Shown: piece after piece, positions 19,377 to 28,632 of the stretch
Position numbering within the stretch: position 1 is the first letter of the stretch
How the letters are laid out: each line of letters begins with the position of its first letter
From: Pseudomonas azadiae
Lineage (GTDB): Bacteria; Pseudomonadota; Gammaproteobacteria; Pseudomonadales; Pseudomonadaceae
Direction of reading: 5' to 3'
Assembly: GCF_019145355.1 (NCBI RefSeq)
Contig: NZ_JAHSTY010000001.1
Location: 744,001-808,000 of the forward strand
DNA: 64,000 bases
Notes under the pieces: model-generated
Databases searched by the model: none
What the model saw: the letters and a program-made list of their open reading frames with translations, nothing else
Told to the model about the DNA's origin: nothing
Position numbers and translations under genes: made by a program

Positions 19377-20309
19377 TCAGTAGCGTGAGCGCAGGCTTGG
19401 CCTGGCAGCGGTGCGATGCTCATCGGGGCGCCTCCGGGAGTGCCTGACGGGAGCATCCTCCAAGTCATCAGGTGCAGGGGATGTGAGGTCCGGTGTAGTA
19501 GGTGTCTCAGGCTGCGGTTCAACTGGGGTCAAGGTGGTCGCATCCCGCTCCGCGGGCGGCTTGGGTTCTGCCTTGTCAACGGTTGCAGGGGTGACGTGAG
19601 GCTGCGGCGATGGCGTATCATCGCGCTTCGGATTGGCCGTTGACTGTGGCGACGGCGGGTTGTCGATCTGCGTGGTCACCGCTACCGGTGAAGAGGATGG
19701 CGCATCAATTCTTGGGGTGAGCGCGGGTTCGCGCGCAACTTTTTCGCCTGTCTGCGGGCAATGACAATTCTGGACCTGCACCGACACGTTGATATCTGCA
19801 GACGGCTTGTTGGTTTGCGCGGATTCAGCGAGCGGCGGCGTCGCCGGCCTGGCGCTGAGCTGACCGTCAGGGCCAGTCGCCAGTTGAGTACGCCCGAACG
19901 GCCTTACCTTCACGTCCGGGCCGGGCTTCACCTGTGGCTTGGCATCCGTTTGAGGCTCGATGTGAGGCTTGGCGTTTGCATGCGAAACGACCTTGGAGTC
20001 AGCGCCAAGCTTGCTTTGAGCCTGAGCTATCTGTTCACCGGGTAACTTGGGCAGCACCCCCATGCCGGCGAGCATGCTACGCATGGCCTTGACCGCGTAT
20101 TCAAACATGGCAAATAGCCTTTCCATGGTTTCTTTGTTCACGGTGACGGTGTTTTCTTCTGCCGCCCGACCCGTATGTTGTAGAAACTCACTCACACTGC
20201 TCGCCGACGAAGATACTTCGAGCGGCTTATTTACTGGCACGGATGGCTGATGAGGTTTCGCATATTCTGCATTCATCGGCGCGAAGGGTTTGGTCGATAC
20301 ATTAGACAT
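19377..20309 (-). CDS. Ser/Pro/Thr-rich low-complexity protein, putative secreted T3SS protein
   Basis: A 310-residue protein of unknown family and the first gene behind the hrp-box-like promoter. The N-terminus (MSNVSTKPFAPMNAEYAKPH) has no Sec signal and is rich in Ser and Pro, as in type III secretion signals. Residues ~35-90 form the only part likely to fold: an amphipathic helical segment (NKETMERLFAMFEYAVKAM). The rest is Pro/Thr/Ser/Lys rich and presumably disordered, ending in a basic tail. Two cysteines only (NCHC). The ATG follows GAGGAATGTTAA. It could be a harpin-like or translocator-associated protein; it lacks the glycine richness of classical harpins. Confidence 0.5.
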   Translation of the reverse strand: MSNVSTKPFAPMNAEYAKPHQPSVPVNKPLEVSSSASSVSEFLQHTGRAAEENTVTVNKETMERLFAMFEYAVKAMRSMLAGMGVLPKLPGEQIAQAQSKLGADSKVVSHANAKPHIEPQTDAKPQVKPGPDVKVRPFGRTQLATGPDGQLSARPATPPLAESAQTNKPSADINVSVQVQNCHCPQTGEKVAREPALTPRIDAPSSSPVAVTTQIDNPPSPQSTANPKRDDTPSPQPHVTPATVDKAEPKPPAERDATTLTPVEPQPETPTTPDLTSPAPDDLEDAPVRHSRRRPDEHRTAARPSLRSRY

Positions 20310-20406
20310 TTAACATTCCTCAGGCCGCCCAACTAGCGCATTGGCTGGCGCGCGACACTTATTGACTGAGTGGGAAAACAACGGTGAGCTCAACAAGCTC
20401 GCAAGA

Positions 20407-20434
20407 TTCGTGGGTTGAAACCACGATGAGTTCC
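20407..20434 (-). promoter_or_regulatory. Candidate hrp box (HrpL/RspL-type ECF promoter)
   Basis: On the minus strand: GGAACT, 15 bases, CCACGAA. The published consensus for HrpL-dependent promoters is GGAACC (T tolerated at the sixth base), 15-16 bases, CCACNNA, so this is a near-perfect match with correct spacing. It lies about 98 bases upstream of the ATG at 20309 and points into the three-gene operon. A caution: the spacer region contains CGTGG...CCACG, a short inverted repeat, which could in principle be a different operator. Confidence 0.65.
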
Positions 20435-20806
20435 GACGACTCCAAACTTATATAAGGAAACCAAATGCCCGACAGGGATGTTTGCCTATGGACAATCCAT
20501 TAACAATCGAGACTTTGCACACGCCACGCGCCCCAGCAACTGACACTTAAGGCAACACCGTGGCGCGAACGCAACTTCAAGACAACAACAAACCTTTTTA
20601 AAACGCACGACGTATGTTAGTTGCGCGCACAGCTATCTAATTAACCGACCGACATGCCTAAGTTAATTAAAACCTCGTAGCAATCAACTCAACGGCTCAT
20701 GCTTAATTGCATATATCCCGCAACAACACTGTTCCCTGCACCATCCATCATCACTGCACACCCGTCTAAACAGCGTGCTGTTGCGGCCCAAGGTAATCGT
20801 TCAGAC
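20435..20806. other. AT-rich intergenic region without recognised gene
   Basis: About 370 bases between the hrp-box-like site and the dihydrouridine synthase terminator. The composition is clearly more AT-rich than the surroundings (for example 20580-20700 with CTATCTAATTAACCG and AAGTTAATTAAAAC). I see no convincing open frame, tRNA or repeat. It probably marks the edge of acquired DNA. Confidence 0.5.
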
Positions 20807-20830
20807 AAAAAAAAGCGCCTTTCGGCGCCC
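20807..20830 (-). terminator. Rho-independent terminator of the dihydrouridine synthase gene
   Basis: Minus-strand GGGCGCC-GAAA-GGCGC followed by eight T residues, 37 bases after the stop codon of the gene at 20867. Confidence 0.9.
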
Positions 20831-20866
20831 GTTACAGCGAAGGATGAAACACTTATATATATGCAC

Positions 20867-21844
20867 CTAATCTTGCGACACCATGATCTGTGCATGTTGC
20901 CCAGGCATGCCCAGCAACCGTCCGACCTGCCCCAGATCGGTCTCCCTACGCATCAGCGTAAACAGGTCCACGGCCTCCGGGTAATTGCGCGTCAGCATTG
21001 CCAGCCATTGCTTCAAACGCCCCGGCGCTTGACGCTCAGTCAGTTGCGCCACCGATTGGGTCCAGAAATCCTGGAGCATCGGCTGCATCTGCGCCCAAGT
21101 CATCTCGACCACCTCCTCGCCCGCCCGCGCGGCGGCAATCTGCCGCGCCAGGTCCGGACGCGCCACCAGGCCACGGCCCAGCATGATGTCTTCGGCACCG
21201 CTGATTTCGCGGCAGCGCTTCCAGTCTTCCACGCTCCAGATATCGCCATTGGCGAACACCGGCACCTTGACCACGTCCTGCACCCGCGGGATCCATTCCC
21301 AATGGGCCGGCGGCTTGTAGCCATCGGTCTTGGTGCGCGCATGCACCACGATATGCGCCGCGCCACCTTCGGCCAGGGCCGTGGCACAGACCAGGGCGCC
21401 GTCCGGGCTGTCGAAGCCCAGGCGCATCTTGGCGGTCACCGGAATATGGGCCGGCACCGCGCGGCGCACGTGTTCGACGATCTGGTTGAGCAGCTCCGGC
21501 TCCTTGAGCAGCACCGCACCGCCACGGGACTTGTTGACGGTCTTGGCCGGGCAACCGAAGTTCAGGTCAATCACTTGCGAGCCCAGTTCGCAGGCCAGGG
21601 CGGCGTTTTCCGCCAGGCACACCGGGTCGGAGCCCAGCAACTGCACACGCAGCGGCACGCCGGCAGCGGTGTGGGCGCCGTGCAGCAGTTCGGGGGCGAG
21701 CTTGTGGAAATAGGCAGGCGTGAGCAGGCGATCGTTGACACGGATGAACTCGGTCACACACCAGTCGATACCGCCGACACGGGTCAGCACGTCCCGCAGG
21801 ATGTTGTCGACCAACCCCTCCATGGGCGCCAAAGCAATTTGCAT
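20867..21844 (-). CDS. dusC: tRNA-dihydrouridine synthase (DusC type)
   Basis: FMN-dependent enzyme reducing a uridine of the tRNA D-loop (U16 for DusC). 325 residues, TIM barrel plus helical C-terminal domain. Visible motifs: [13 protein letters not shown] at the N-terminus, LQLLGSDP-like strand ([10 protein letters not shown]), [21 protein letters not shown] with the catalytic cysteine, [17 protein letters not shown] and NGDIWS with IMLGRGL for FMN phosphate. The [10 protein letters not shown] start at 21844 fits the family; the frame opens slightly earlier at 21853. The DusC assignment rests on overall resemblance and on position next to the thioesterase gene. Confidence 0.9.
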   Translation of the reverse strand: MQIALAPMEGLVDNILRDVLTRVGGIDWCVTEFIRVNDRLLTPAYFHKLAPELLHGAHTAAGVPLRVQLLGSDPVCLAENAALACELGSQVIDLNFGCPAKTVNKSRGGAVLLKEPELLNQIVEHVRRAVPAHIPVTAKMRLGFDSPDGALVCATALAEGGAAHIVVHARTKTDGYKPPAHWEWIPRVQDVVKVPVFANGDIWSVEDWKRCREISGAEDIMLGRGLVARPDLARQIAAARAGEEVVEMTWAQMQPMLQDFWTQSVAQLTERQAPGRLKQWLAMLTRNYPEAVDLFTLMRRETDLGQVGRLLGMPGQHAQIMVSQD

Positions 21845-21899
21845 GGATAACACTCAACAAAAATCGTGGCGCAGTTTACTGGGTTTCCCACAACAACCG

Positions 21900-22334
21900 T
21901 TAACCCCCGGTCAGGGCGGGGCCATAACCGTCGAGAAACTCCGGCGGCATGCGCTTGGGCTTGCCGCTGGACAGTTCGATGCAGACAAAGGTGGTGTTCG
22001 CGCGCAGCAAGGTGACCCCATCACGCGGGCGCAACAGCTGGAAGCGGCGGGTCATCTTCAGCCGCCGGTCCCAGTCGACGATCCAGGTGGCCAGTTGCAG
22101 CTCATCGCCTTGGTAGCCCGCGGCCAGGTAGTCGATCTCGTGGCGCACCACCGCCATGGCGCGGTCCAGGCGGCGATACTCGGTAAGGTCAAGGCCCAGG
22201 CGCTGGGAGTGGCGCCAGGCGCAGCGCTCCAGCCAGGACACGTACACCGCGTTGTTGGCGTGCCCCAGGCCGTCGATGTCTTCAGGAGCAACCTGCAGAT
22301 CGATGATAAACGGCGTTGCCAAATCCCAGCCCAT
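21900..22334 (-). CDS. Acyl-CoA thioesterase (hotdog fold, 4HBT family)
   Basis: A 144-residue single hotdog-fold thioesterase of the 4-hydroxybenzoyl-CoA thioesterase/YbgC group. The active-site region is PEDIDGLGHANNAVYVSWLE, where the conserved aspartate and the GHANNAVY helix are visible, and the C-terminus TTFVCIELSSGKPKRMP is typical of the family. The ATG at 22334 gives MGWDLATPF; the extra N-terminal residues of the longer frame overlap the neighbouring gene region and are not hotdog-like. It lies 55 bases upstream of dusC on the same strand, so the two may be co-transcribed. The substrate is not predictable. Confidence 0.87.
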   Translation of the reverse strand: MGWDLATPFIIDLQVAPEDIDGLGHANNAVYVSWLERCAWRHSQRLGLDLTEYRRLDRAMAVVRHEIDYLAAGYQGDELQLATWIVDWDRRLKMTRRFQLLRPRDGVTLLRANTTFVCIELSSGKPKRMPPEFLDGYGPALTGG

Positions 22335-22374
22335 GCCTTGCTCCCCGTCGATTAATGTCGGCGGGGAGAGTGTA

Positions 22375-23208
22375 TCAGGCCGTTTGCAGCGTCTGTAAAC
22401 CACAGCCGGCCAGCAGCGAAAGCGTCGCGTCGATCACCCGTGGGTCGGCCAGCACTTTCTGGTGGCCGCCCTGCTCCAGGCGCAGCAGGCGGCTGTCGAA
22501 CCAGGCTTCGTGAATGGCTTGAGAGGCTTTGACGGGGACGAAGGTATCGTCTTCGGCATGCACGATCAGGCCGGGGATATTCATCTGATAATGAGCCACA
22601 TCCAGATGCTTGAGCGGCATTCCGAACGTCAGCTCGACTTCCTGGATAAACGCTGAGCGTGCCCGTGCCGGCAAACCGACCATCGTGGTAAAGCCGCGCA
22701 GCGCATCCAGAAAGCGCGACGGCGCGGCGATACTCACCAACGCCTCGGTGCGCAAGCCCAACTGCACCGCCAGCATCGCGCTGGCGCCGCCCATGGAATG
22801 GCCGATCACGGCGTGCAGCGGCGGCAATTCGGCGGCGGCCTCCAGCATGGCGCGGGCGAACAGCAACACATGCGCTTCGCGCCCTGGCGAACGGCCATGG
22901 GCGGGGCCGTCCAGGGCAATCACCGAATAACCGTTGTCGACCAACGCGGTGATCAGGCTGGCGAACTGCGTGGGCCGGCCTTCCCAACCGTGCATCAACA
23001 GCACCGTGGGCCCCTGCCCCCAACGCAAGGCCGACAAGCCGAAGCGCAAGGTGATGCGCTCCGATTGCGCCAGCAGCGGCAGTTCCCAGTCACGCGGCGG
23101 CAACGTGCGCGGCGTCATGAAGGCACGACGCATGTTGTTGGCGACCGTTTGCGGGGCCAGATGGCCCAGCGTGCCGTTGATGCGACGAACCCAGGTCAGC
23201 GTGCCCAT
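22375..23208 (-). CDS. Alpha/beta hydrolase
   Basis: A 277-residue alpha/beta-hydrolase-fold protein with the oxyanion-region motif LLMHGWEGRPTQF, nucleophile elbow GHSMGGAS (Ser), the acid-region VHAEDDTFVP and the catalytic histidine in LEQGGHQKVL. No signal peptide is evident. It begins 15 bases after the TetR gene ends and so forms an operon with it, which suggests that the regulator senses a substrate or product of this enzyme. The class (esterase, lipase-like) cannot be narrowed. Confidence 0.88.
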   Translation of the reverse strand: MGTLTWVRRINGTLGHLAPQTVANNMRRAFMTPRTLPPRDWELPLLAQSERITLRFGLSALRWGQGPTVLLMHGWEGRPTQFASLITALVDNGYSVIALDGPAHGRSPGREAHVLLFARAMLEAAAELPPLHAVIGHSMGGASAMLAVQLGLRTEALVSIAAPSRFLDALRGFTTMVGLPARARSAFIQEVELTFGMPLKHLDVAHYQMNIPGLIVHAEDDTFVPVKASQAIHEAWFDSRLLRLEQGGHQKVLADPRVIDATLSLLAGCGLQTLQTA

Positions 23209-23223
23209 CAGCAGAGCCCTCTT

Positions 23224-23763
23224 CTAGCGTACGGCCGACTTGGCGGCGCGCAGCACGCGGTCAGACAATTCCCCCGGCCCCAACGCGCGGGCCAAGGCCA
23301 GGCCACCGATCATCAGCGCCATGTCAGCCAGCGCTTTGTCGGTGTCTTCAGGGCTGACGGCGAGTTGCGCGGCCATCAGTTCGCAGTGCTCGTTCAGCGC
23401 CTGGCGAAATTCATCCGGCAAACGGCTCATCTCGCCGACGGTCGCCGGGATCGGGCAGGCCTGAGCCGTGGAATCACGGTGCTTGCGCGACAGGTAGAAC
23501 GCCGCCACCAGGCTGCGACGCTCTTCCCCGGCCAGCTGTGGATCGATGTCGTCAATCGACGCGCGACGCTTGGCCAGCAATTCGGTGAACGCCTCCAGCA
23601 TCAGCGCGTCCTTGCTTTCAAAGTGTGCGTAGAAACCACCGACGGTCAGCCCCGCCGCACCCATGACTTCACCCACACTCGGCTCGGCCGGGCCACGCTG
23701 GATCAGCGCGGCGCTGGCGGCTTGCAGAATACGTTCGCGGGTTTGCGCTTTTTTATCGCTCAT
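23224..23763 (-). CDS. TetR-family transcriptional regulator
   Basis: A 179-residue repressor-type protein with the N-terminal TetR helix-turn-helix (RERILQAASAALIQRGPAEPSVGEVMGAAGLTVGGFYAHFESKDAL) and a helical ligand-binding domain. The ATG at 23763 gives MSDKKAQTRERIL. It leads a two-gene operon with the hydrolase. A perfect 9-5-9 inverted repeat lies 26-48 bases upstream of its start and is the likely autoregulatory operator. Confidence 0.9.
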   Translation of the reverse strand: MSDKKAQTRERILQAASAALIQRGPAEPSVGEVMGAAGLTVGGFYAHFESKDALMLEAFTELLAKRRASIDDIDPQLAGEERRSLVAAFYLSRKHRDSTAQACPIPATVGEMSRLPDEFRQALNEHCELMAAQLAVSPEDTDKALADMALMIGGLALARALGPGELSDRVLRAAKSAVR

Positions 23764-23788
23764 CAAAGCCTCCGTTTCTCAAGGGTTG

Positions 23789-23811
23789 AATATTATTATC
23801 ACAATAATATT
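23789..23811. promoter_or_regulatory. Probable TetR operator (perfect palindrome)
   Basis: AATATTATT-ATCAC-AATAATATT, a perfect 9-bp inverted repeat with a 5-base centre, just upstream of the TetR gene in otherwise GC-rich DNA. The position and symmetry fit autorepression of the TetR-hydrolase operon. Confidence 0.6.
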
Positions 23812-23889
23812 TGGCAAGCGACAGGCATGACCATTGGTCAGAAGAGAACACGCAGGGGAGAAGAAGAATTGGCCAAACGCCAGACAAAC

Positions 23890-23940
23890 AAAAGGGCCAT
23901 TCAATAATTGAATGACCCTTAAAAATCCCGCAAAGCGGGT
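23890..23940 (-). terminator. Tandem terminators of the tRNA operon
   Basis: Immediately after the last tRNA gene (minus strand) come ACCCGC-TTT-GCGGG-ATTTTT and then AAGGGTCATTCAA-TTA-TTGAATGGCCCTT followed by TTGTTTG. Two consecutive hairpins with T-rich tails. Confidence 0.8.
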
Positions 23941-23945
23941 AATCG

Positions 23946-24021
23946 TGGCGTCCCCTAGGGGACTCGAACCCCTGTTACCGCCGTGAAAGGGCGGTGTCCT
24001 AGGCCACTAGACGAAGGGGAC
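23946..24021 (-). tRNA. tRNA-Glu (TTC), second copy in operon
   Basis: 76 bases including an encoded CCA. The 5' end is GTCCCCTTCGTC pairing with GGGGAC before CCA, the anticodon arm is CCGCC-CTTTCAC-GGCGG with TTC as anticodon, and the T-arm contains GGTTCGAGTCC. Identical in sequence to the copy at 24226-24301. Confidence 0.96.
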
Positions 24022-24099
24022 ACAAACCTTCTGTACAACCTGATCAAGCGATGCCCGATCTGTTCAAGGACGGTGTGGCCAAGCCTTGAACCTGTAGAT

Positions 24100-24175
<76 letters not shown>

Positions 24176-24225
24176 GGATTTTTCGTCTCGCGACGCAGCA
24201 GACCTTTCGAGCTGCTTGTTGAAAC

Positions 24226-24301
24226 TGGCGTCCCCTAGGGGACTCGAACCCCTGTTACCGCCGTGAAAGGGCGGTGTCCTAGGCCACTAGACGAAGGGGA
24301 C
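24226..24301 (-). tRNA. tRNA-Glu (TTC), first copy in operon
   Basis: 76 bases including CCA, identical in all arms to the copy at 23946-24021. Confidence 0.96.
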
Positions 24302-24379
24302 AAAACCTTCTGTACAACGGATCAGTGCTGAGAACTGATCAATTCAAGGCCGGTGTGGCCAAGCCTTGAACCTGCAAAT

Positions 24380-24455
<76 letters not shown>

Positions 24456-24476
24456 TCATCGGTGAGGACGGGGCGA

Positions 24477-24505
24477 ATCTTAATGGCGGTTTGGAAGTGT
24501 GTCAA
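24477..24505 (-). promoter_or_regulatory. Sigma-70 promoter of the tRNA-Ala/Glu operon
   Basis: On the minus strand TTGACA (24500-24505), a 17-base spacer and TAAGAT (24477-24482), followed by the GC-rich discriminator TCGCCCCG and then the first tRNA-Ala at 24455. The GC-rich stretch after the -10 element is what growth-rate and ppGpp-controlled stable RNA promoters show. Confidence 0.85.
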
Positions 24506-24556
24506 ATTTATTTTCAACAATTTCCAAAGTTTTTTGCCGGGATAACAATCACTTAC

Positions 24557-24588
24557 CGGTGAAACCCCGGAAAACCGGGGTTTCACCG
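24557..24588 (-). terminator. 14-bp hairpin downstream of gltX
   Basis: Perfect stem CGGTGAAACCCCGG-TTTT-CCGGGGTTTCACCG 15 bases after the gltX stop. No T-tract follows, so it may be a weak terminator or a 3'-end stabiliser rather than a classical terminator. Confidence 0.6.
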
Positions 24589-24602
24589 TTACGGTGGCCT
24601 GC

Positions 24603-26084
24603 TTAAGCGATAGCGCCCAGCAGCTTTTCCCATTCCTTGTTTTCTTTCTTCGACACACCACCCAGCAAATCAAGGGCTTGGCGCAGACGGAAACGGGTCA
24701 GGTCCGGGCCGAGAATTTCCATTGCATCGAGCACCGACACTGAACTTGCCTGCCCGGTGATCGCGGCAAACATCAGCGGCATGGCGTCGCGCAGCTTCAA
24801 TTCCAGGGATTCGACCACCGCCTGGATCGTCGCGGTGATCGCCTCCTTCTCCCATTGGCGCAGGCCTTCCAGTTTCCACAGGATCAGTTGCATCAACTGG
24901 CGCACCTGGTCGCCGGAGAGCTTCTTGGATTCGAACAGCTTGGCATCCGGGTTCACGCCACCGGCAAAGAAAAAGCTGGCCAACGGAGCGACCTGGCTGA
25001 AGGTCTCCACCCTGCCCTGCACCAACGGCGCGATCTTCATCATGTACTCGGGGTTCAACGCCCATTGCTGCACGCGGCTGGCGAACTCTTGCACCGGCAG
25101 GTCACGCAGCCACTGGCCGTTGAGCCACGACAGCTTCTCGATATCGAAGATCGGCCCGCCCAGAGACACGCGCGACAGGTCGAAGTGGTCGACCATTTCC
25201 TGCAGCGAGAACTTCTCGCGCTCGTCCGGCATCGACCAGCCCATGCGGCCCAGGTAATTGAGCATGGCTTCCGGCATAAAGCCCATGCGCTCATAGAAGG
25301 TGACCGAAGTCGGGTTCTTGCGCTTGGACAGCTTGCTCTTGTCCGGGTTACGCAGCAGCGGCATGTAGCACAGCTGCGGCTGTTCCCAGCCGAAATACTC
25401 GTAGAGCAGGATCAGTTTCGGCGCCGATGGCAGCCACTCTTCGCCACGCAATACGTGGGTAATGCCCATCAAATGGTCGTCGACCACGTTGGCCAGGAAG
25501 TACGTCGGCAGGCCGTCGGTCTTCATCAGCACTTGCATGTCCATGCGGTCCCACGGGATCTCGACGTCGCCGCGCAGCATGTCCGGCACCACGCACACGC
25601 CTTCGCTCGGCACTTTCATGCGGATCACGTGGGGCTCGCCGGCGGCGAGGCGCCGCGCCACTTCTTCTTTCGACAGCAACAACGCGCGGCCGTCGTAACG
25701 CGGGGTTTCGCCACGGGCCATCTGCTCGGCGCGCATCTGGTCCAGCTCCTCGCTGGTGCAGAAGCACGGGAAGGCGTGGCCCATATCGACCAATTGCTGG
25801 GTGTACTGCTTATAGATGTCGCTGCGCTCGCTCTGGCGATACGGGCCGTGAGGGCCGCCGACGTCCGGGCCTTCCGCCCAGGTAATGCCCAACCAGCGCA
25901 GGGCATCGAAAATCTGTTGTTCCGACTCGCGGGTGGAACGCAGCTGGTCAGTGTCTTCGATCCGCAGGATGAATTCACCGCCGTGCTGCTTGGCAAAGCA
26001 GTAGTTGAACAAGGCGATGTAAGCAGTGCCGACGTGGGGATCCCCAGTAGGCGATGGCGCGATGCGCGTGCGGACGGTGGTCAT
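24603..26084 (-). CDS. gltX: Glutamyl-tRNA synthetase
   Basis: Charges tRNA-Glu with glutamate. The 493-residue class I synthetase starts [22 protein letters not shown], where PHVG is the HIGH signature, and has KLSKRK as the KMSKS signature about residue 245. The ATG at 26084 is chosen because the family starts right before RxAPSPTG; the longer frame to 26216 runs into a REP repeat. It lies just upstream of its own substrate genes: the tRNA-Ala/Glu operon follows on the same strand after 147 bases with its own promoter. Confidence 0.97.
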   Translation of the reverse strand: MTTVRTRIAPSPTGDPHVGTAYIALFNYCFAKQHGGEFILRIEDTDQLRSTRESEQQIFDALRWLGITWAEGPDVGGPHGPYRQSERSDIYKQYTQQLVDMGHAFPCFCTSEELDQMRAEQMARGETPRYDGRALLLSKEEVARRLAAGEPHVIRMKVPSEGVCVVPDMLRGDVEIPWDRMDMQVLMKTDGLPTYFLANVVDDHLMGITHVLRGEEWLPSAPKLILLYEYFGWEQPQLCYMPLLRNPDKSKLSKRKNPTSVTFYERMGFMPEAMLNYLGRMGWSMPDEREKFSLQEMVDHFDLSRVSLGGPIFDIEKLSWLNGQWLRDLPVQEFASRVQQWALNPEYMMKIAPLVQGRVETFSQVAPLASFFFAGGVNPDAKLFESKKLSGDQVRQLMQLILWKLEGLRQWEKEAITATIQAVVESLELKLRDAMPLMFAAITGQASSVSVLDAMEILGPDLTRFRLRQALDLLGGVSKKENKEWEKLLGAIA

Positions 26085-26176
26085 GGCAGGTCTCGAATGG
26101 GCGATATAACTGAAAATTGAAACAAGGGGCGGATGGTAACACCCGCGTGGGGGATTCTGGGAGACCGAGGTGCTGC

Positions 26177-26250
26177 CATCGCAGGCAAGCCAGCTCTCAC
26201 ATTTGAATGTATTCACAGATCAAACTGTGGGAGCTGGCTTGCCTGCGATG
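26177..26250. repeat. REPIN (GTGGGAGCTGGCTTGCCTGCGATG type)
   Basis: Facing copies CATCGCAGGCAAGCCAGCTC and GAGCTGGCTTGCCTGCGATG with a short ATTTGAATGTATTCACAGATC centre. Sits between uvrB (stop at 26273) and gltX. Confidence 0.9.
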
Positions 26251-26272
26251 ACGCCAGTCCAGTCAATGCAGA

Positions 26273-28288
26273 TCAGACAGCCAGAAGCCGCTCGCGCAAC
26301 TTGCCAATCTCATCGCGCGTCTGCGCCGCCGCCTCGAACTCCAGGTCCCGGGCCAACTGGTACATCTTCTCTTCCAGTTGCCGAATCCGCTTGGTGATTT
26401 CACTCGGCGAGCGCAGTTCGTTCTCGTACTTGGCGCTTTCCTCGGCGGCCTTGGCCATGCCTTTGCGCTTCTTGCTGCGCGAACCGGGCACAGTGGCGCC
26501 TTCCATGATGTCGGCGACGTCCTTGAACACGCCCTTGGGCGTGATGCCATGTTCGAGGTTGTAGGCAATCTGCTTGTCGCGACGGCGCTGGGTCTCGCCG
26601 ATCGCGCGCTCCATGGAGCCGGTGATGCGGTCCGCGTACAGAATCGCACGGCCATTGAGGTTACGCGCCGCGCGACCGATGGTCTGGATCAGCGAGCGTT
26701 CGGAGCGCAGGAAGCCCTCCTTGTCCGCATCGAGAATCGCCACCAGTGACACTTCCGGCATGTCCAGGCCTTCACGCAGCAGGTTGATCCCCACCAGCAC
26801 GTCAAAGGTACCCAGGCGCAGGTCGCGGATGATTTCCACGCGTTCCACGGTGTCGATGTCCGAGTGCAGGTAGCGCACGCGCACGCCGTGGTCGGCCAGG
26901 TAGTCGGTCAAGTCTTCGGACATGCGCTTGGTCAACGTGGTGACCAATACCCGCTCTTCCAGGGCCACGCGCTTGCCAATCTCCGAGAGCAGGTCGTCGA
27001 CCTGGGTCAGCGCCGGACGGATTTCGATTTCCGGGTCCACCAGGCCCGTCGGGCGCACCAGTTGTTCGATCACCCGGCCAGCATGTTCGGCCTCATAGTT
27101 GCCGGGCGTCGCCGACACAAAGATGGTCTGCGGGCTGATCGCTTCCCACTCATCGAAGCGCATAGGCCGGTTGTCCAGCGCCGACGGCAGGCGGAAACCG
27201 TACTCCACCAGCGTCTCTTTACGCGAACGGTCGCCCTTATACATGGCGCCGACCTGCGGCACGCTGACGTGGGATTCGTCGATCACCAGCAGCGCATCGT
27301 CCGGCAAGTAGTCATAAAGGGTCGGCGGCGGTGCGCCGGACTCGCGGCCCGAGAGATAGCGCGAGTAGTTTTCGATGCCGTTGCAGTAGCCCAGCTCGAG
27401 GATCATCTCCAGGTCGAAGCGCGTGCGCTGCTCCAGACGCTGGGCTTCGACCAGTTTGTTGTTGGCGCGCAGGTACTCCAGGCGCTCGGCCAATTCGGCC
27501 TTGATGCCCTCGATGGCGCCCATCAGGGTTTCGCGCGGCGTCACGTAGTGGCTTTTCGGATAGAAGGTGAAGCGCGGCAGTTTGCGGATCACCTCGCCGG
27601 TCAACGGGTCGAAGGCCGACAGGCTCTCGACTTCATCGTCAAACAGCTCGATGCGGATCGCTTCCAGGTCGGATTCGGCCGGGTAGATGTCGATCACATC
27701 ACCCCGCACGCGGAACGTGGCGCGGGCAAAATCCATGTCGTTGCGCGTGTATTGCAGGCTGGTCAGGCGGCGCAGCAGCTCGCGCTGGTCGAGTTTGTCG
27801 CCGCGGTCGACGTGCAGCACCATCTTCAGATAGGTTTCCGGGCTGCCCAGGCCGTAGATGCACGAGACCGTGGTGACGATGATCGCGTCCTTGCGCTCCA
27901 GCAACGCCTTGGTCGCCGACAGCCGCATCTGCTCGATGTGGTCGTTGATCGAGGCGTCCTTCTCGATAAAGGTATCGGAGGACGGCACGTAGGCTTCGGG
28001 CTGGTAGTAGTCGTAGTAGGAAACGAAGTATTCCACCGCGTTGTTCGGGAAGAACGCCTTGAACTCGCCGTACAGCTGCGCGGCCAGGGTCTTGTTCGGT
28101 GCCAGCACCAGCGTGGGGCGGTTGATCTGCGCGATCACGTTGGCGATGCTGAAGGTCTTGCCCGAACCGGTCACCCCGAGCAGCGTCTGGTGGGCCAGGC
28201 CGGCCTCGATGCCTTCGACCATCTGGCGAATGGCTTCCGGCTGATCGCCAGCGGGTTCAAAGCGGGTGACGAGTTGGAAATCCGACAT
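26273..28288 (-). CDS. uvrB: Excinuclease ABC subunit B
   Basis: DNA damage-verification helicase-like subunit of nucleotide excision repair. 671 residues from the ATG at 28288 ([20 protein letters not shown]). Walker [15 protein letters not shown], the beta-hairpin [21 protein letters not shown], Walker B region [11 protein letters not shown], helicase motifs [14 protein letters not shown] and [12 protein letters not shown], and a C-terminal UVR domain ([31 protein letters not shown]) are all present. The longer frame to 28363 has no support. No clear LexA box was seen upstream. Confidence 0.97.
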   Translation of the reverse strand: MSDFQLVTRFEPAGDQPEAIRQMVEGIEAGLAHQTLLGVTGSGKTFSIANVIAQINRPTLVLAPNKTLAAQLYGEFKAFFPNNAVEYFVSYYDYYQPEAYVPSSDTFIEKDASINDHIEQMRLSATKALLERKDAIIVTTVSCIYGLGSPETYLKMVLHVDRGDKLDQRELLRRLTSLQYTRNDMDFARATFRVRGDVIDIYPAESDLEAIRIELFDDEVESLSAFDPLTGEVIRKLPRFTFYPKSHYVTPRETLMGAIEGIKAELAERLEYLRANNKLVEAQRLEQRTRFDLEMILELGYCNGIENYSRYLSGRESGAPPPTLYDYLPDDALLVIDESHVSVPQVGAMYKGDRSRKETLVEYGFRLPSALDNRPMRFDEWEAISPQTIFVSATPGNYEAEHAGRVIEQLVRPTGLVDPEIEIRPALTQVDDLLSEIGKRVALEERVLVTTLTKRMSEDLTDYLADHGVRVRYLHSDIDTVERVEIIRDLRLGTFDVLVGINLLREGLDMPEVSLVAILDADKEGFLRSERSLIQTIGRAARNLNGRAILYADRITGSMERAIGETQRRRDKQIAYNLEHGITPKGVFKDVADIMEGATVPGSRSKKRKGMAKAAEESAKYENELRSPSEITKRIRQLEEKMYQLARDLEFEAAAQTRDEIGKLRERLLAV

Positions 28289-28632
28289 AACGTACCTCGT
28301 GTAATCACCCCCGGACTGTAGACCCGTCGAGGACGAAATAGACCACCACCCGCGAAAATTCAAAGCGCGCAGTAGGAAAAAACCATGATAGCCATAGAAG
28401 TGGAGGCGAATGTGTCGGGTTTCAAGGTAGTCGTCCTACGCGCCCTGTCCGATCTCGGCTGCAATAAGACTAACGGTCGGCAAATAAACCGAAAAACTTG
28501 GCCGAAAAGCCTTTTCCGCTGTCGCCCTCGCCCGTGATGGCCTCTATACTAGCTCCCCGTTTGTGCACCGCTCTAGTGCATTCGGCTGGAGCGCGACACG
28601 TCCCTCCCTTCCCCCATAGAGCTGCCGCAAAA
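28289..28632. other. uvrB-aminotransferase divergent intergenic region
   Basis: 344 bases holding the promoters of both divergent genes. A TATACT hexamer at 28545-28550 points toward the aminotransferase gene, 83 bases before its ATG, but I find no good -35 element at the correct distance. No small gene or repeat recognised. Confidence 0.45.

Noticed and set aside
20689..20895. 68-codon frame on the minus strand at the edge of the low-GC block.
   Set aside because: Spans the strong dihydrouridine synthase terminator and has no ribosome site or recognisable pattern.
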